Part shown: piece after piece, positions 9,273 to 16,734 of the stretch
Layout of the letters: every line of letters begins with the position of its first letter
How positions within the stretch are numbered: position 1 is the stretch's first letter
Assembly (NCBI GenBank): GCA_964229545.1
Contig: CAXRDP010000010.1
Coordinates: 1-43,750, forward strand
DNA length: 43,750 nucleotides
Direction of reading: 5' to 3'
Origin: UBA724 sp964229545
Lineage (GTDB): Bacteria; Bacteroidota; Bacteroidia; Flavobacteriales; Flavobacteriaceae
Program-made: the position numbers and the translations under genes
The notes under the pieces: generated by a model
The model's input: only the letters and a program-made list of their open reading frames with translations
Databases searched by the model: none
Told to the model about the DNA's origin: nothing

Positions 9273-9280
9273 CAAAAATA
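9273..9280 (-). promoter_or_regulatory. -7 box TATTTTTG of the ACT-domain gene
   Basis: Minus-strand TATTTTTG matches TAnnTTTG and is followed by C, as in several other promoters here. It sits 22 bases before the ATG at 9250 and argues against the upstream ATG at 9271. Confidence 0.45.
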
Positions 9281-9318
9281 GTAAAAAACAAACAAATTGT
9301 TACTGATTTAACTCATTG

Positions 9319-9684
9319 TCAAAAAAAGTAATAGGCATTTTCGATAAATTCAATAATATGTCTGTTATTATGTTTTAAAATGCTAATAATATCAAGACTT
9401 ACCTCCACATCCAAGTCTTGGGATTGTACAAAATGATTGGTGGCGGAGACCAACAAGCGCTGTTTTTTGGGGGTTACAAAACTTTGCGGCAAGCCAAAGT
9501 CAGCACTGCTACGCCATTTGACCTCAACCACAGACAGGCGGTTGCCTTTTTGGGCGATGATGTCGATTTCGGCTTTGCCAAAGCGATAATTTCGAGCCAC
9601 GATGCGAAATCCTTGTTTGAGTAAATAGGCCACTGCCAAGTCTTCGCCCATACGGCCTCTGTCGGTAGGTTTCATCTTTGTCAT
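9319..9684 (-). CDS. YraN/UPF0102 family nuclease-fold protein
   Basis: A 121-residue protein of the UPF0102 family, which has a Holliday-junction-resolvase-like PD-(D/E)xK fold. Visible motifs are GRMGEDLAVAYLLKQGF at the N-terminus and the catalytic set AEIDIIAQ (Asp) with VVEVKWR (Glu-x-Lys). The length is normal. Its cellular role is unproved. It is divergent from metG and the 73-base gap carries the metG promoter. Confidence 0.88.
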   Translation of the reverse strand: MTKMKPTDRGRMGEDLAVAYLLKQGFRIVARNYRFGKAEIDIIAQKGNRLSVVEVKWRSSADFGLPQSFVTPKKQRLLVSATNHFVQSQDLDVEVSLDIISILKHNNRHIIEFIENAYYFF

Positions 9685-9708
9685 TTGGGATTCATAAGGT
9701 ATGAAAAA

Positions 9709-9740
9709 TTGAGCTATAGAGGGATAAATTCCTATTTTTG
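9709..9740 (+). promoter_or_regulatory. metG promoter, -33 TTG and -7 TATTTTTG
   Basis: TTG at 9709-9711 and TATTTTTG at 9733-9740 are separated by 21 bases, which fits the Bacteroidetes sigma-ABfr promoter layout (TTG, 19-21 bases, TAnnTTTG). The metG ATG lies 17 bases after the -7 box. Confidence 0.55.
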
Positions 9741-9757
9741 CGACTGATCAGCAATAG

Positions 9758-11440
9758 ATGACAGCAAAGCGATACACCCTTACTGCCGCCCTTCCCTACA
9801 CCAACGGTCCGATTCATATCGGGCACTTGGCTGGGGTCTATGTGCCAGCAGATATTTATGCCCGTTATCTGCGTCTTAAAGGCAAAGATGTTCTCTTTGT
9901 CTGTGGTAGCGATGAGCATGGAGTGGCCATCTCTATGCGGGCACGAAAAGAAGGCAAAACCCCTCAAGAAATTATCGATCATTATCATCAGCTGATCAAA
10001 AGCTCATTTGAAGATTTTGGAATTTCATTTGATTACTACGGCCGCACGTCTGACCCCATTCATCACCAAACAGCCGGTGATTTTTTTAAAAAATTACACG
10101 AGCAAGGCGATTTTGTCGAACAAACCACCGACCAGCTCTATGACGAACAGGCCCAACAGTTTTTGGCTGATCGGTTTGTCGTCGGCACCTGTCCCAAGTG
10201 TGGTCACCCCGAAGCCTATGGCGACCAATGTGAAGCCTGTGGCAGTTCGCTTAACGCAACAGACCTGATCGATCCCAAATCGACTTTGAGCGGCAGCACC
10301 CCTACCCTCAAAGCCACCAAGCACTGGTTTCTGCCCCTAGAACGCTATCAAGACTTTTTAGAAGAATGGATTCTCAAAGGGCATGCCGATGATTGGAAGC
10401 CCAATGTGTATGGGCAGGTCAAATCGTGGCTCGACGACGGACTCAAACCCCGTGCAGTTACCCGCGATTTGGATTGGGGCATCCCGGTGCCTGTAGCCGG
10501 TGGTGAAAACAAAGTCCTCTATGTGTGGTTCGATGCACCCATCGGCTATATCTCTGCCACCAAGGCATGGGCCGAGGCGAGTGGAAAAGACTGGCGGCCC
10601 TACTGGCAAGACTGCGACACCGAATTGATACACTTTATTGGCAAAGACAATATTGTTTTTCACTGCATCATATTCCCTGCCATGCTCAAAGCCGAAGGCT
10701 CTTTTGTGTTGCCCGAAAATGTCCCTGCCAATGAGTTTTTGAATTTGGAAGGACAAAAATTATCCACTTCCAAAAACTGGGCCGTTTGGCTCCACGAATA
10801 CCTCCAAGAATTTCCGGGGAAGCAAGATGTGTTGCGCTATGCGCTGACCGCCAATGCGCCCGAAACCAAGGACAACGACTTCACCTGGCGTGATTTCCAA
10901 GCGCGCAACGACAGCGAATTGGTGGCCATTTATGGCAATTTTATCAATCGGATTTTGGTGTTGACCCACAAATATTACGGAGGTAAGGTGCCTACAGCCA
11001 ACACCTTGACCACTGTCGACCAAGAAACCCTAAAAGCCCTGAGGGATTTGCCCAATGAGGTCGCAGCATCACTCGACAAATACCGTTTTCGTGAGGCCAG
11101 CCAAACGATGATGAAAATCGCACGTTTGGGCAACAAATATTTGGCCGACGAGGAACCTTGGAAAAAGATGAAGACCGACCCAGATCGGGTGCAAACCATC
11201 ATGCATACGGGCCTTCAGGTGGCTGCGGTACTATCACTAGTAAGCATGCCTTTTTTGCCACATACGGCTAAAAAGCTACGCCAGTTGTTGGGATTGCCCC
11301 AAGAAGCTTCTTGGGACGAACTTTCCCAAAACGAATGGCTTGCACCGGGCAGCCAATTACAAACACCCGAACTGTTGTTTGAAAGAATCGATGACAGCGC
11401 TATTGAGGCACAAATCGACAAACTCAAAAACCCGTCGTGA
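9758..11440 (+). CDS. metG: methionyl-tRNA synthetase, form lacking the C-terminal tRNA-binding domain
   Basis: Charges tRNA-Met with methionine. The catalytic core is complete: HIGH motif at residues 20-23, a zinc knuckle with cysteines 145, 148, 158 and 161, and the KMSKS loop as KLSTS at residues 334-338 (Leu and Thr variants occur in this phylum). The helical anticodon-binding domain ends with PELLFERIDD and IEAQIDKL. At 560 residues it stops right after this. Many Bacteroidetes MetG proteins are near 690 residues because of an added EMAP/OB-type tRNA-binding domain, and no such sequence is found after the stop in any frame. A monomeric core is known to be active in E. coli truncations, so the enzyme is probably functional. 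Confidence 0.95.
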   Translation: MTAKRYTLTAALPYTNGPIHIGHLAGVYVPADIYARYLRLKGKDVLFVCGSDEHGVAISMRARKEGKTPQEIIDHYHQLIKSSFEDFGISFDYYGRTSDPIHHQTAGDFFKKLHEQGDFVEQTTDQLYDEQAQQFLADRFVVGTCPKCGHPEAYGDQCEACGSSLNATDLIDPKSTLSGSTPTLKATKHWFLPLERYQDFLEEWILKGHADDWKPNVYGQVKSWLDDGLKPRAVTRDLDWGIPVPVAGGENKVLYVWFDAPIGYISATKAWAEASGKDWRPYWQDCDTELIHFIGKDNIVFHCIIFPAMLKAEGSFVLPENVPANEFLNLEGQKLSTSKNWAVWLHEYLQEFPGKQDVLRYALTANAPETKDNDFTWRDFQARNDSELVAIYGNFINRILVLTHKYYGGKVPTANTLTTVDQETLKALRDLPNEVAASLDKYRFREASQTMMKIARLGNKYLADEEPWKKMKTDPDRVQTIMHTGLQVAAVLSLVSMPFLPHTAKKLRQLLGLPQEASWDELSQNEWLAPGSQLQTPELLFERIDDSAIEAQIDKLKNPS

Positions 11441-11469
11441 GGGCCTGCGCTCCACAGAGCGCCAGACCC
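11441..11469. terminator. GC-rich hairpin between convergent metG and ssb
   Basis: The stem pairs GGG with CCC, CTG with CAG and CGCTC with GAGCG around a CACA loop, with small bulges, directly after the metG stop. There is no strong T-tract on the plus side. On the minus side a T5 run follows some bases later. It probably ends or protects both convergent messages. Confidence 0.45.
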
Positions 11470-11477
11470 CAAACGGC

Positions 11478-11804
11478 TTACAACAACAGAAGCTCGTCAC
11501 AATGTACCTCGGTAACATAGCGCTTTTCGCCTTCTTTGTTTTCATAAGTACGGTGCACCAGTTTGCCTTCGATAGCCACTTTTTTACCTTTTTCTAGATA
11601 CTGTTCGCTCAGCTCTGCCAGCTTGCCCCAAGCGACCACTTGGTGCCATTGGGTGTTTTCGACCCGCTCGCCTTGGGCGTTTTTGTAGTGGTCGTTGGTG
11701 GCCATGGAAAACTTGGCGCCTTTGCGCTTGTTTTCCAATTGAAGCATCTCTGGATCGGCACCCAAGTGGCCAATCAGCGTTACACGGTTTTGAATTTTGT
11801 TCAT
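11478..11804 (-). CDS. ssb: single-stranded DNA-binding protein, short form
   Basis: A 108-residue OB-fold SSB. The start MNKIQNRVTLIGHLGADPE and the HQVVAWGKLAELSEQYLEKG segment are typical of the family. It ends at EVHCDELLLL just after the OB fold and lacks the flexible linker and acidic tail (DDDIPF type) that full-length SSBs use to recruit repair proteins. It is therefore probably a second, accessory SSB rather than the replication one. The frame is open upstream to 12059, but that extension runs across the toxin-antitoxin operator and has no SSB character. The ATG at 11804 is chosen. Confidence 0.88.
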   Translation of the reverse strand: MNKIQNRVTLIGHLGADPEMLQLENKRKGAKFSMATNDHYKNAQGERVENTQWHQVVAWGKLAELSEQYLEKGKKVAIEGKLVHRTYENKEGEKRYVTEVHCDELLLL

Positions 11805-11834
11805 GATATAAAGATTTAAAGTGAAACAATGGCC

Positions 11835-11842
11835 CAAAACTA
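11835..11842 (-). promoter_or_regulatory. -7 box TAGTTTTG of ssb
   Basis: Minus-strand TAGTTTTG matches TAnnTTTG and lies 30 bases before the ssb ATG. No clear -33 element. Confidence 0.4.
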
Positions 11843-11856
11843 ACGTCCTTTTTAGG

Positions 11857-11886
11857 CGGTAGTCGGTTGTTTTTCCTTTACTACCG
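11857..11886. repeat. inverted repeat upstream of ssb
   Basis: CGGTAGT at 11857-11863 and its exact complement ACTACCG at 11880-11886 flank a 16-base spacer. Further related GTCGGTT/GTCGTTT words follow up to about 11910. It lies just upstream of the ssb -7 box, so it could be an operator, but no regulator is linked. Confidence 0.35.
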
Positions 11887-11985
11887 ATTGTAGTCGTTTG
11901 TTGTCGGTTTTTATGGATAGTTGTATTATACTGAGGGGAAATAAAAAAAGGTCGACTTGCTTTGGGTTGGAGGTTTGGCATAGAG

Positions 11986-12018
11986 TTTGTACATTTGAAC
12001 GTACAAAATATAGTACAT
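11986..12018 (+). promoter_or_regulatory. YefM/YoeB-type operator, three GTACA cores at 12-base spacing
   Basis: GTAC occurs at 11989, 12001 and 12013, exactly 12 bases apart, inside TGTACA, CGTACA and AGTACA. The first two form a perfect inverted repeat (TTTGTAC and GTACAAA around 8 bases). In E. coli the yefM-yoeB operator consists of TGTACA cores spaced 12 bases centre to centre, so this is the expected autoregulatory site. The third core ends just before the antitoxin ATG. Confidence 0.7.
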
Positions 12019-12276
12019 ATGAAAGCCATTAGTATTTCCACATTGCGTAAAAACATCAAAGCACATTTTGATTATGTTTCAAAATCTTTGGAGGTGATTG
12101 TAGTTCCTAGAACCAAAGAGGAGGACGCGGTTGTTATCATGTCTATCCAAGAGTACAATGCCCTCAAAGAAACCGAATATCTGTTGTCTTCCAAAGCCAA
12201 TAGAAACAGACTGATGGAATCGGTAGCCCAAATCGAAAGGGGTGAAGTGGTCGCCTATCCAGACACCAAAGACTAA
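12019..12276 (+). CDS. yefM: antitoxin, YefM/Phd family
   Basis: An 85-residue antitoxin that neutralises the adjacent YoeB-type toxin and, with it, represses the operon. The start MKAISISTLRKNIKAHFDYV and the VVIMSIQEYNALKETEYLL segment match the YefM DNA-binding domain. The C-terminal third (ERGEVVAYPD) would be the flexible toxin-wrapping tail. The frame is open upstream to 11962, but the ATG at 12019 gives the canonical start and leaves the operator free. The toxin gene starts 8 bases after its stop. Confidence 0.9.
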   Translation: MKAISISTLRKNIKAHFDYVSKSLEVIVVPRTKEEDAVVIMSIQEYNALKETEYLLSSKANRNRLMESVAQIERGEVVAYPDTKD

Positions 12277-12283
12277 AGCCCCC

Positions 12284-12559
12284 ATGCATATTGAATTTAC
12301 TACATACGGATGGGAAGATTTTTCTTATTGGGTGGAAAACGATATGGATACGGTCGTTAAAATCAAAGCTTTGATTGGCTCTATCAAGCAGCAGCCGTTC
12401 AAAGGTTTGGGCAAGCCCGAACCCTTAAAATATGGGCTGAAAGGATTTTGGTCTCGGAGAATTACTTCAGAGCACAGGCTGGTTTATAAAATATCCGGAA
12501 AACGGGGCGTGGATCAAAAATGCACCATCCTACAGTGTCGGTTTCATTATGAGGGTTAG
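12284..12559 (+). CDS. yoeB: toxin YoeB, ribosome-dependent mRNA endonuclease
   Basis: A 91-residue toxin of the RelE superfamily that cuts mRNA in the ribosomal A site. Key residues fall at the E. coli YoeB positions: Glu46 in KPEPLK and Arg65 in SEHRLVY. The catalytic His-Tyr pair is His88-Tyr89 in CRFHYEG. E. coli YoeB ends with its Tyr, whereas this protein has two extra residues (Glu-Gly). The WSRRI segment is also conserved. It looks intact and active. The frame opens at 12242 inside yefM, but the ATG at 12284 is the family start. Confidence 0.92.
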   Translation: MHIEFTTYGWEDFSYWVENDMDTVVKIKALIGSIKQQPFKGLGKPEPLKYGLKGFWSRRITSEHRLVYKISGKRGVDQKCTILQCRFHYEG

Positions 12560-12634
12560 ATGGGGCTGATTATCAACTTCCAATTAACCATCAAGAATTT
12601 TTTATACTTTTAAACATCTCAAATCGAATCTGCC

Positions 12635-12982
12635 ATGCCACGCCTATGTTTGGAATGTAACCAACCCATATCGGGACGGATAGACAAACGTTTTTGCGAC
12701 GATGCTTGTCGCAACCACTACAACAACCGTCAAAACCGTGACCGCACCCGTCTGATGCGCAATACCCACCATGTGTTGCGGAAAAACCACCGCATCTTGT
12801 GCCAGCTCAACCCCAAAGACAAAACCAAAATTTCTCGAAAAAGGTTGATCGAAGAAGGCTTTTCCTTTGACCATATCACCCTGTTGTACCGCACCCGAAA
12901 AGGCACACGCTACTACTTTGTGTATGACCAAGGCTATTTGCCATTAGAAAACGATTGGTATATGCTGGTTAGGCGGGGTTAG
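12635..12982 (+). CDS. small zinc-ribbon protein, function unknown
   Basis: A 115-residue basic protein. The N-terminus carries a four-cysteine zinc ribbon, CLECNQPISG with Cys5 and Cys8 and FCDDACRNHYNN with Cys21 and Cys25. A helical RKRLIEEGF segment and a beta-rich end (RYYFVYDQGYLPL) follow. Similar proteins are common in Bacteroidetes without a known role. The fold suggests nucleic-acid binding, which is inference. Its stop overlaps the convergent CBS gene stop by 4 bases. Confidence 0.75.
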   Translation: MPRLCLECNQPISGRIDKRFCDDACRNHYNNRQNRDRTRLMRNTHHVLRKNHRILCQLNPKDKTKISRKRLIEEGFSFDHITLLYRTRKGTRYYFVYDQGYLPLENDWYMLVRRG

Positions 12983-13443
12983 CGCCAGCGTTGGCTGCGC
13001 AATTTCAGCGCGGCTAGCACCACATCCCGACGGCTGATTTGGCCTACCAAAAGTCCGTGTTTAAGCACCGGCAAACGGCGGCGGCTGTTTTGGTGGAATT
13101 GGCGTGCCGCATCAAAAATGGTAGCATCGTGGGCAATGGTATTGACAGGCGTGGTCATAAAATGGGCCACACTTTTTTCCAAAATAGGCATGTTAAAATA
13201 GCGGCTCTCGGAAATCTGCTTCATACAATCGGCCTCGGAAATGATGCCAATAAGTTTGCCACTATTGTCTACCACAGGGCCACCCGAAATACGGTGTTTG
13301 GCAAAGGATTCCATGATTTGCAGGATGGATTGTTCAGGAGAGAAAGTGATCAAATCACGGGTCATATAGTCCGAAACGAGCAAAGGCGGGTTGGGGGCCT
13401 GTGGGGCCTTGGCGCGTGCACCTTGAAAGCTCTTGACTGCCAT
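12979..13443 (-). CDS. CBS-domain pair protein
   Basis: A 154-residue protein made almost entirely of two CBS domains (about residues 24-80 and 90-150), with typical PVVDNSGKLIGIISEAD and LPVLKHGLLVGQISRRDV segments. Stand-alone CBS pairs bind adenine nucleotides and act as energy sensors for partner proteins; the partner is not evident here. A short Ala/Pro-rich N-terminus precedes the domains. It is convergent with the zinc-ribbon gene and divergent from the epimerase-like gene. Confidence 0.85.
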   Translation of the reverse strand: MAVKSFQGARAKAPQAPNPPLLVSDYMTRDLITFSPEQSILQIMESFAKHRISGGPVVDNSGKLIGIISEADCMKQISESRYFNMPILEKSVAHFMTTPVNTIAHDATIFDAARQFHQNSRRRLPVLKHGLLVGQISRRDVVLAALKLRSQRWR

Positions 13444-13516
13444 GATAATTTCATTTTCTCACTCAATATACAATATTTTTTAAAACCACTCCCTATCCTA
13501 TCCACTCAAAAGGCTG

Positions 13517-13524
13517 TATTTTTG
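13517..13524 (+). promoter_or_regulatory. -7 box TATTTTTG directly before the epimerase-like gene
   Basis: TATTTTTG matches TAnnTTTG and ends only 5 bases before the ATG at 13530. If used, the mRNA would be leaderless. No TTG -33 is visible at the standard distance. Confidence 0.4.
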
Positions 13525-13529
13525 GGGAG

Positions 13530-14357
13530 ATGAGTGCGACATATGCCGTATTGGGTTGTGGTTGGCTGGGGCTTCCATTGGCAGAAAGCCTACGGAAATC
13601 GGGACACCCAGTTCGTGGCAGTGTACGACGCCAAACGGCCCTTGCAGCTCTAGAAGATGTGGGAGTGGCACCCCATCTTATCCATCTGCATGAGGATAAG
13701 GTCGAGGGCGCAATTTCACTTTTTTTGGAGGGGGTTTCTCGTCTTTATCTCACCATCACTCCCGGACTGCGAAAGGATCCCAAACGCAATTTTGTAGCTG
13801 TGATAGAAAACTTGGTACCCCACATAGTCAAAAGCCAAGTCAGGGAAGTGGTGTTTACGAGCAGTACGAGTGTGTTTGGAGCCACCCAAGGCGTTGTAGG
13901 GCACGATACCGTCCCATTGCCCAATACGGAAAGTGGAAGACAGTTGCTTGCTGTAGAACAATTGCTGTTGGCGCAAACTTCATTTGCTACTCAAATCCTT
14001 CGATTGGGTGGATTGGTAGACCGGAATCGACATCCGGCCCAAACACTGGCACGCAAAGAAATCATCACAGAACCCCAAGCACCCATCAATCTTATCCACA
14101 GGGCTGATGCCATGGGTCTTTTGCTTCACTTGCCCAATCAAGCACCTTGGAACAATGTTTATCATGGGGTGGTACCATGGCACCCATCAAAAAAAGATTT
14201 TTACGATCAGGCTGCGAAAGAACTGGGGCTCCCTCCACTGCGATTTAGCGATATGCCAGGAGCTACCAACAAAAAGGTAGTAGATCTCCGTATTGAAAAC
14301 GAATTAGGCTACGTCTTTAAAGAACCCCGTCTGGGTCTTACAAATTGGGTTGGGTAG
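13530..14357 (+). CDS. NAD-dependent epimerase/dehydratase-like protein, YeeZ type
   Basis: A 275-residue extended-SDR protein. The dinucleotide-binding motif GCGWLG is at the N-terminus (residues 9-14), followed by GSVRR that would contact the cofactor. The usual YxxxK is not obvious: the FTSSTSVFG stretch has Phe where SDRs often have Tyr, as in the YeeZ/YbjT-like branch. It may therefore be a non-canonical reductase or a binding protein. Substrate unknown. Its end overlaps the convergent lipoprotein gene by 20 bases. Confidence 0.8.
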   Translation: MSATYAVLGCGWLGLPLAESLRKSGHPVRGSVRRQTALAALEDVGVAPHLIHLHEDKVEGAISLFLEGVSRLYLTITPGLRKDPKRNFVAVIENLVPHIVKSQVREVVFTSSTSVFGATQGVVGHDTVPLPNTESGRQLLAVEQLLLAQTSFATQILRLGGLVDRNRHPAQTLARKEIITEPQAPINLIHRADAMGLLLHLPNQAPWNNVYHGVVPWHPSKKDFYDQAAKELGLPPLRFSDMPGATNKKVVDLRIENELGYVFKEPRLGLTNWVG

Positions 14358-14799
14358 CCAAGCGGTTGTAGTGGCGCGCAAAAACATTCCACGCCCATAC
14401 CACATCTTCCATATCGGTTGCAAACTCGGGCGCTGTGTGTTGGGATGCATCGGTATAGCGCACGATTCCTATACGTGTTCGAAAGACTTTGTACCTACCG
14501 ATGAGTTGTGGGATTTGTAGGGTGTCAGGAAAATCAGCAGCTTTGATTTTGTCTGCCTCTTGGGCGATGGCTTGGAGCTGTACTGCTAGGTTTTTATAAG
14601 GTATTTTGGGCAAGTCGGAAAGTTGGGCAAACAAAGGGGCAAAAAGTTGATTTTCATCGACAGCGATTTCTGTTAGCTCAGGTGCATTGACAAAAAACAG
14701 CTTGTCCGCATTGTCATTGAGTGATTTCTCAACAGGGGGAGGGGTGTGTTGGGTGCAAGCCACACAAACCAAAGCCAATAACAAAAAACGAACTTTCAC
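14338..14799 (-). CDS. small lipoprotein, function unknown
   Basis: About 153 residues from the GTG at 14799, or 167 from the ATG at 14841. The GTG start gives a compact lipoprotein signal (VKVRFLLLALVCVAC followed by TQHTPPP), which I find more convincing. The rest is helical and soluble, ending in a WAWNVFARHYNRL segment. No family is recognised. It lies just downstream of the last PUL gene, separated by about 65 bases, and read-through from the PUL is possible. Confidence 0.6.
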   Translation of the reverse strand: MKVRFLLLALVCVACTQHTPPPVEKSLNDNADKLFFVNAPELTEIAVDENQLFAPLFAQLSDLPKIPYKNLAVQLQAIAQEADKIKAADFPDTLQIPQLIGRYKVFRTRIGIVRYTDASQHTAPEFATDMEDVVWAWNVFARHYNRLATQPNL

Positions 14800-14863
14800 A
14801 GTGCTAAGATACGGCCTAATTGCAACTTCAGACAATGACATGAAATGACCCCCTTACGCCCTG

Positions 14864-15811
14864 CTAGGCGTGTGTTTTAGTTTTATATCCGGGTTCGTCT
14901 TCGAGCGCCATTTTTGGGGTACGGTCTTCATAGAACAATCCCCAGTGTTTTTCGGGTTCATTTGGGTCGGAGGAGCCTTTCCAAGGTTCATCAAAGGCTT
15001 CAAAAACAAAAGTCAAAATATTGTGTGCGTCGGTCCAACGACACAAAGCGTCATAATACATTTTTTGAAACACCACATTGGCATGCGCCTTTGGAAAACC
15101 GCGGCCGTTGGCGTTGGTGGCCCATCCGGCTTCAGTGATAACTACGAGTTTATCAGGGTAGCGCTCGGACACTTGATTGTAATTGCTTTGGGTATGCGCC
15201 AAGGCATGATCTATGGATTGGTTTTCCCAAAGTGGGTAGGTATGAATAGAAATAAAATCCAATTCCTCCACGAGTGGTGCCAGTTTGTCGAGCCATGGCA
15301 CATAGTTTTCACAGAAGGTAATCGGCTGATGGGTGGCTGCTTTTACTTTTCTGACGTACGCGATCATGGCCTCCACAGAGACCATATTGCCGGACCAATC
15401 CACGCATGATTCGTTGCCCACTGCCGTCGAAAAAATGATGTCGGGATACTGATTCGCCCACTCAATCAGTGTCTCTACTTGTTGTTGGTTTATTTTTTTG
15501 TTATTAGCAATTTGCTCTTTACTGAAAGTACCTCCCCAAGGGCAATGAGGGTTCGAGACCTCCCCTTCAAGATAGGCGCCTAGCATCACCTTTAGGGGCA
15601 ACTGTTCGTCACGAATGACTTTGAGTACCGTTTTGGCATGTGGGTCACAACTGTAAAGTCTGATGTAGTTCCAGTGGTCTTTGACGAGGTGTAGGTCTTC
15701 TTTAATTTGGGCATAGGTGGGATATGTGCCTCCCGGTCTTTGCCCTTCGCGAAATCCGGAGTAGCAGACAGCTGGGCCTTTGGATATAGAAAGTACTTTG
15801 GTATAATCCAT
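14864..15811 (-). CDS. GH17 glycosidase, no signal peptide
   Basis: A 315-residue GH17 catalytic domain acting on beta-1,3-glucan (endo-glucanase or glucanosyltransferase). The GH17 entrance AVCYSGFREGQRPGG is at the N-terminus. The acid/base is Glu134 in AVGNES and the nucleophile is Glu227 in ITEAGWA. FDEPWKG near the end is conserved in the family. The frame runs upstream to 15889 but overlaps the previous GH17; the ATG at 15811 fits. No signal peptide or lipobox is seen, so it should be cytosolic. It is the last gene of the 13-gene PUL operon, 25 bases after a second leaderless GH17 that is clearly diverged from it. Confidence 0.88.
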   Translation of the reverse strand: MDYTKVLSISKGPAVCYSGFREGQRPGGTYPTYAQIKEDLHLVKDHWNYIRLYSCDPHAKTVLKVIRDEQLPLKVMLGAYLEGEVSNPHCPWGGTFSKEQIANNKKINQQQVETLIEWANQYPDIIFSTAVGNESCVDWSGNMVSVEAMIAYVRKVKAATHQPITFCENYVPWLDKLAPLVEELDFISIHTYPLWENQSIDHALAHTQSNYNQVSERYPDKLVVITEAGWATNANGRGFPKAHANVVFQKMYYDALCRWTDAHNILTFVFEAFDEPWKGSSDPNEPEKHWGLFYEDRTPKMALEDEPGYKTKTHA

Positions 15812-15836
15812 AAATCGACTCGTTATAAAGGCCAAA

Positions 15837-16727
15837 CTAGGTGTTAAACTTAAGTTGTTCGTCTTTATCCCACAAGCCCCAATAGGCACCCACGTCTCCT
15901 TCTGCTCCTACCTTCCAGGGTTCATCAAATGCGGAGAAATAAAACATTTCAATCGCGTCCTCTTTTGACCACAACTGGGCGTTGATGTAGTACTGCAGTG
16001 CGTTTTCGTAAGATGGATGTGCGTCGCCGAGACTGGATCCTTGACTCGGCCATCCGGTTTCTGTAATGATTACTTTTTTGCCGCCTCCAACATCTTTGGC
16101 ATGGTGGTACATCTGCTTCATGTAAAGGAGTGAATAGTCGATATGACAGGCTTCCCAGTAGGGGTAACAGTTGGCCAATATCACATCGCATGCTTCTGTG
16201 ATTTTGGGTCTGCTGGAAAACTCATAATAGGCATCCACATAGCCGACCTCTATGTTGGGCACCGCTTCTTTAAAGCGAATGATGTAGTCGATGAGTTGCT
16301 GCTCGGAAAGTTCCTTTCTATACATTACCTCATTGCCCACGGCTGCGATATCTACATGTCCATCGCGACACAATTGAATGAGGCCGTTTAGCTCTTTCTC
16401 ATTTTGCTCTAAATCGTCACTCAACCAAGCGCCCACCAAGGTTTTTAAACCATACGATTTGGCCAAAGCGGGTATTTGTTCGTTACCTTCTGTACAGGAA
16501 AAGCTTCGGATCCAGTTGGTATAGGGTGCTATACATTCCAATTTTCTGCGGATTTGTGCTTCGCTCAACGCATCCCCAGGATTTTGTCCCTGATCGTAAG
16601 GGCTAAAGCAAATGCCGTGCATTTTGGATTTTAGAACCGTTGTTGAAATTTCTTTTAGCGTGTCTTGGCTGTGTTTGGATTGTGAAAATCCGGCTAGTGA
16701 TAAGTGTTTTTCTTTTCTATATGACAT
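15837..16727 (-). CDS. GH17 glycosidase, no signal peptide, second copy
   Basis: A 296-residue GH17 domain. The substrate-cleft start is MHGICFSPYDQGQNP. The acid/base is Glu133 in AVGNEV and the nucleophile Glu223 in ITETGWPSQG. AFDEPWK near the end is conserved. The N-terminal 35 residues are polar with no hydrophobic core, so the protein should stay in the cytosol like its neighbour. It starts 7 bases after the GPH symporter stop, tying it to import of oligosaccharides. Whether it hydrolyses or transglycosylates cannot be told from sequence. Confidence 0.88.
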   Translation of the reverse strand: MSYRKEKHLSLAGFSQSKHSQDTLKEISTTVLKSKMHGICFSPYDQGQNPGDALSEAQIRRKLECIAPYTNWIRSFSCTEGNEQIPALAKSYGLKTLVGAWLSDDLEQNEKELNGLIQLCRDGHVDIAAVGNEVMYRKELSEQQLIDYIIRFKEAVPNIEVGYVDAYYEFSSRPKITEACDVILANCYPYWEACHIDYSLLYMKQMYHHAKDVGGGKKVIITETGWPSQGSSLGDAHPSYENALQYYINAQLWSKEDAIEMFYFSAFDEPWKVGAEGDVGAYWGLWDKDEQLKFNT

Positions 16728-16734
16728 GGCAATA

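Noticed and set aside
11441..11597. A frameshifted C-terminal tRNA-binding domain of metG
   Set aside because: No frame after the stop shows the EMAP/OB-fold sequence, and the DNA is occupied by ssb on the other strand, so this is a real domain absence here and not a visible frameshift.
11805..12059. N-terminal extension of ssb to 12059
   Set aside because: The extension crosses the toxin-antitoxin operator and antitoxin start and has no SSB-like sequence; the ATG at 11804 gives the family N-terminus.
14845..14880. Terminator at the end of the PUL operon (ACGCC/GGCGT hairpin)
   Set aside because: The stem is only 5 bp, includes the stop codon and lacks a T-run on the minus strand; too weak to list.
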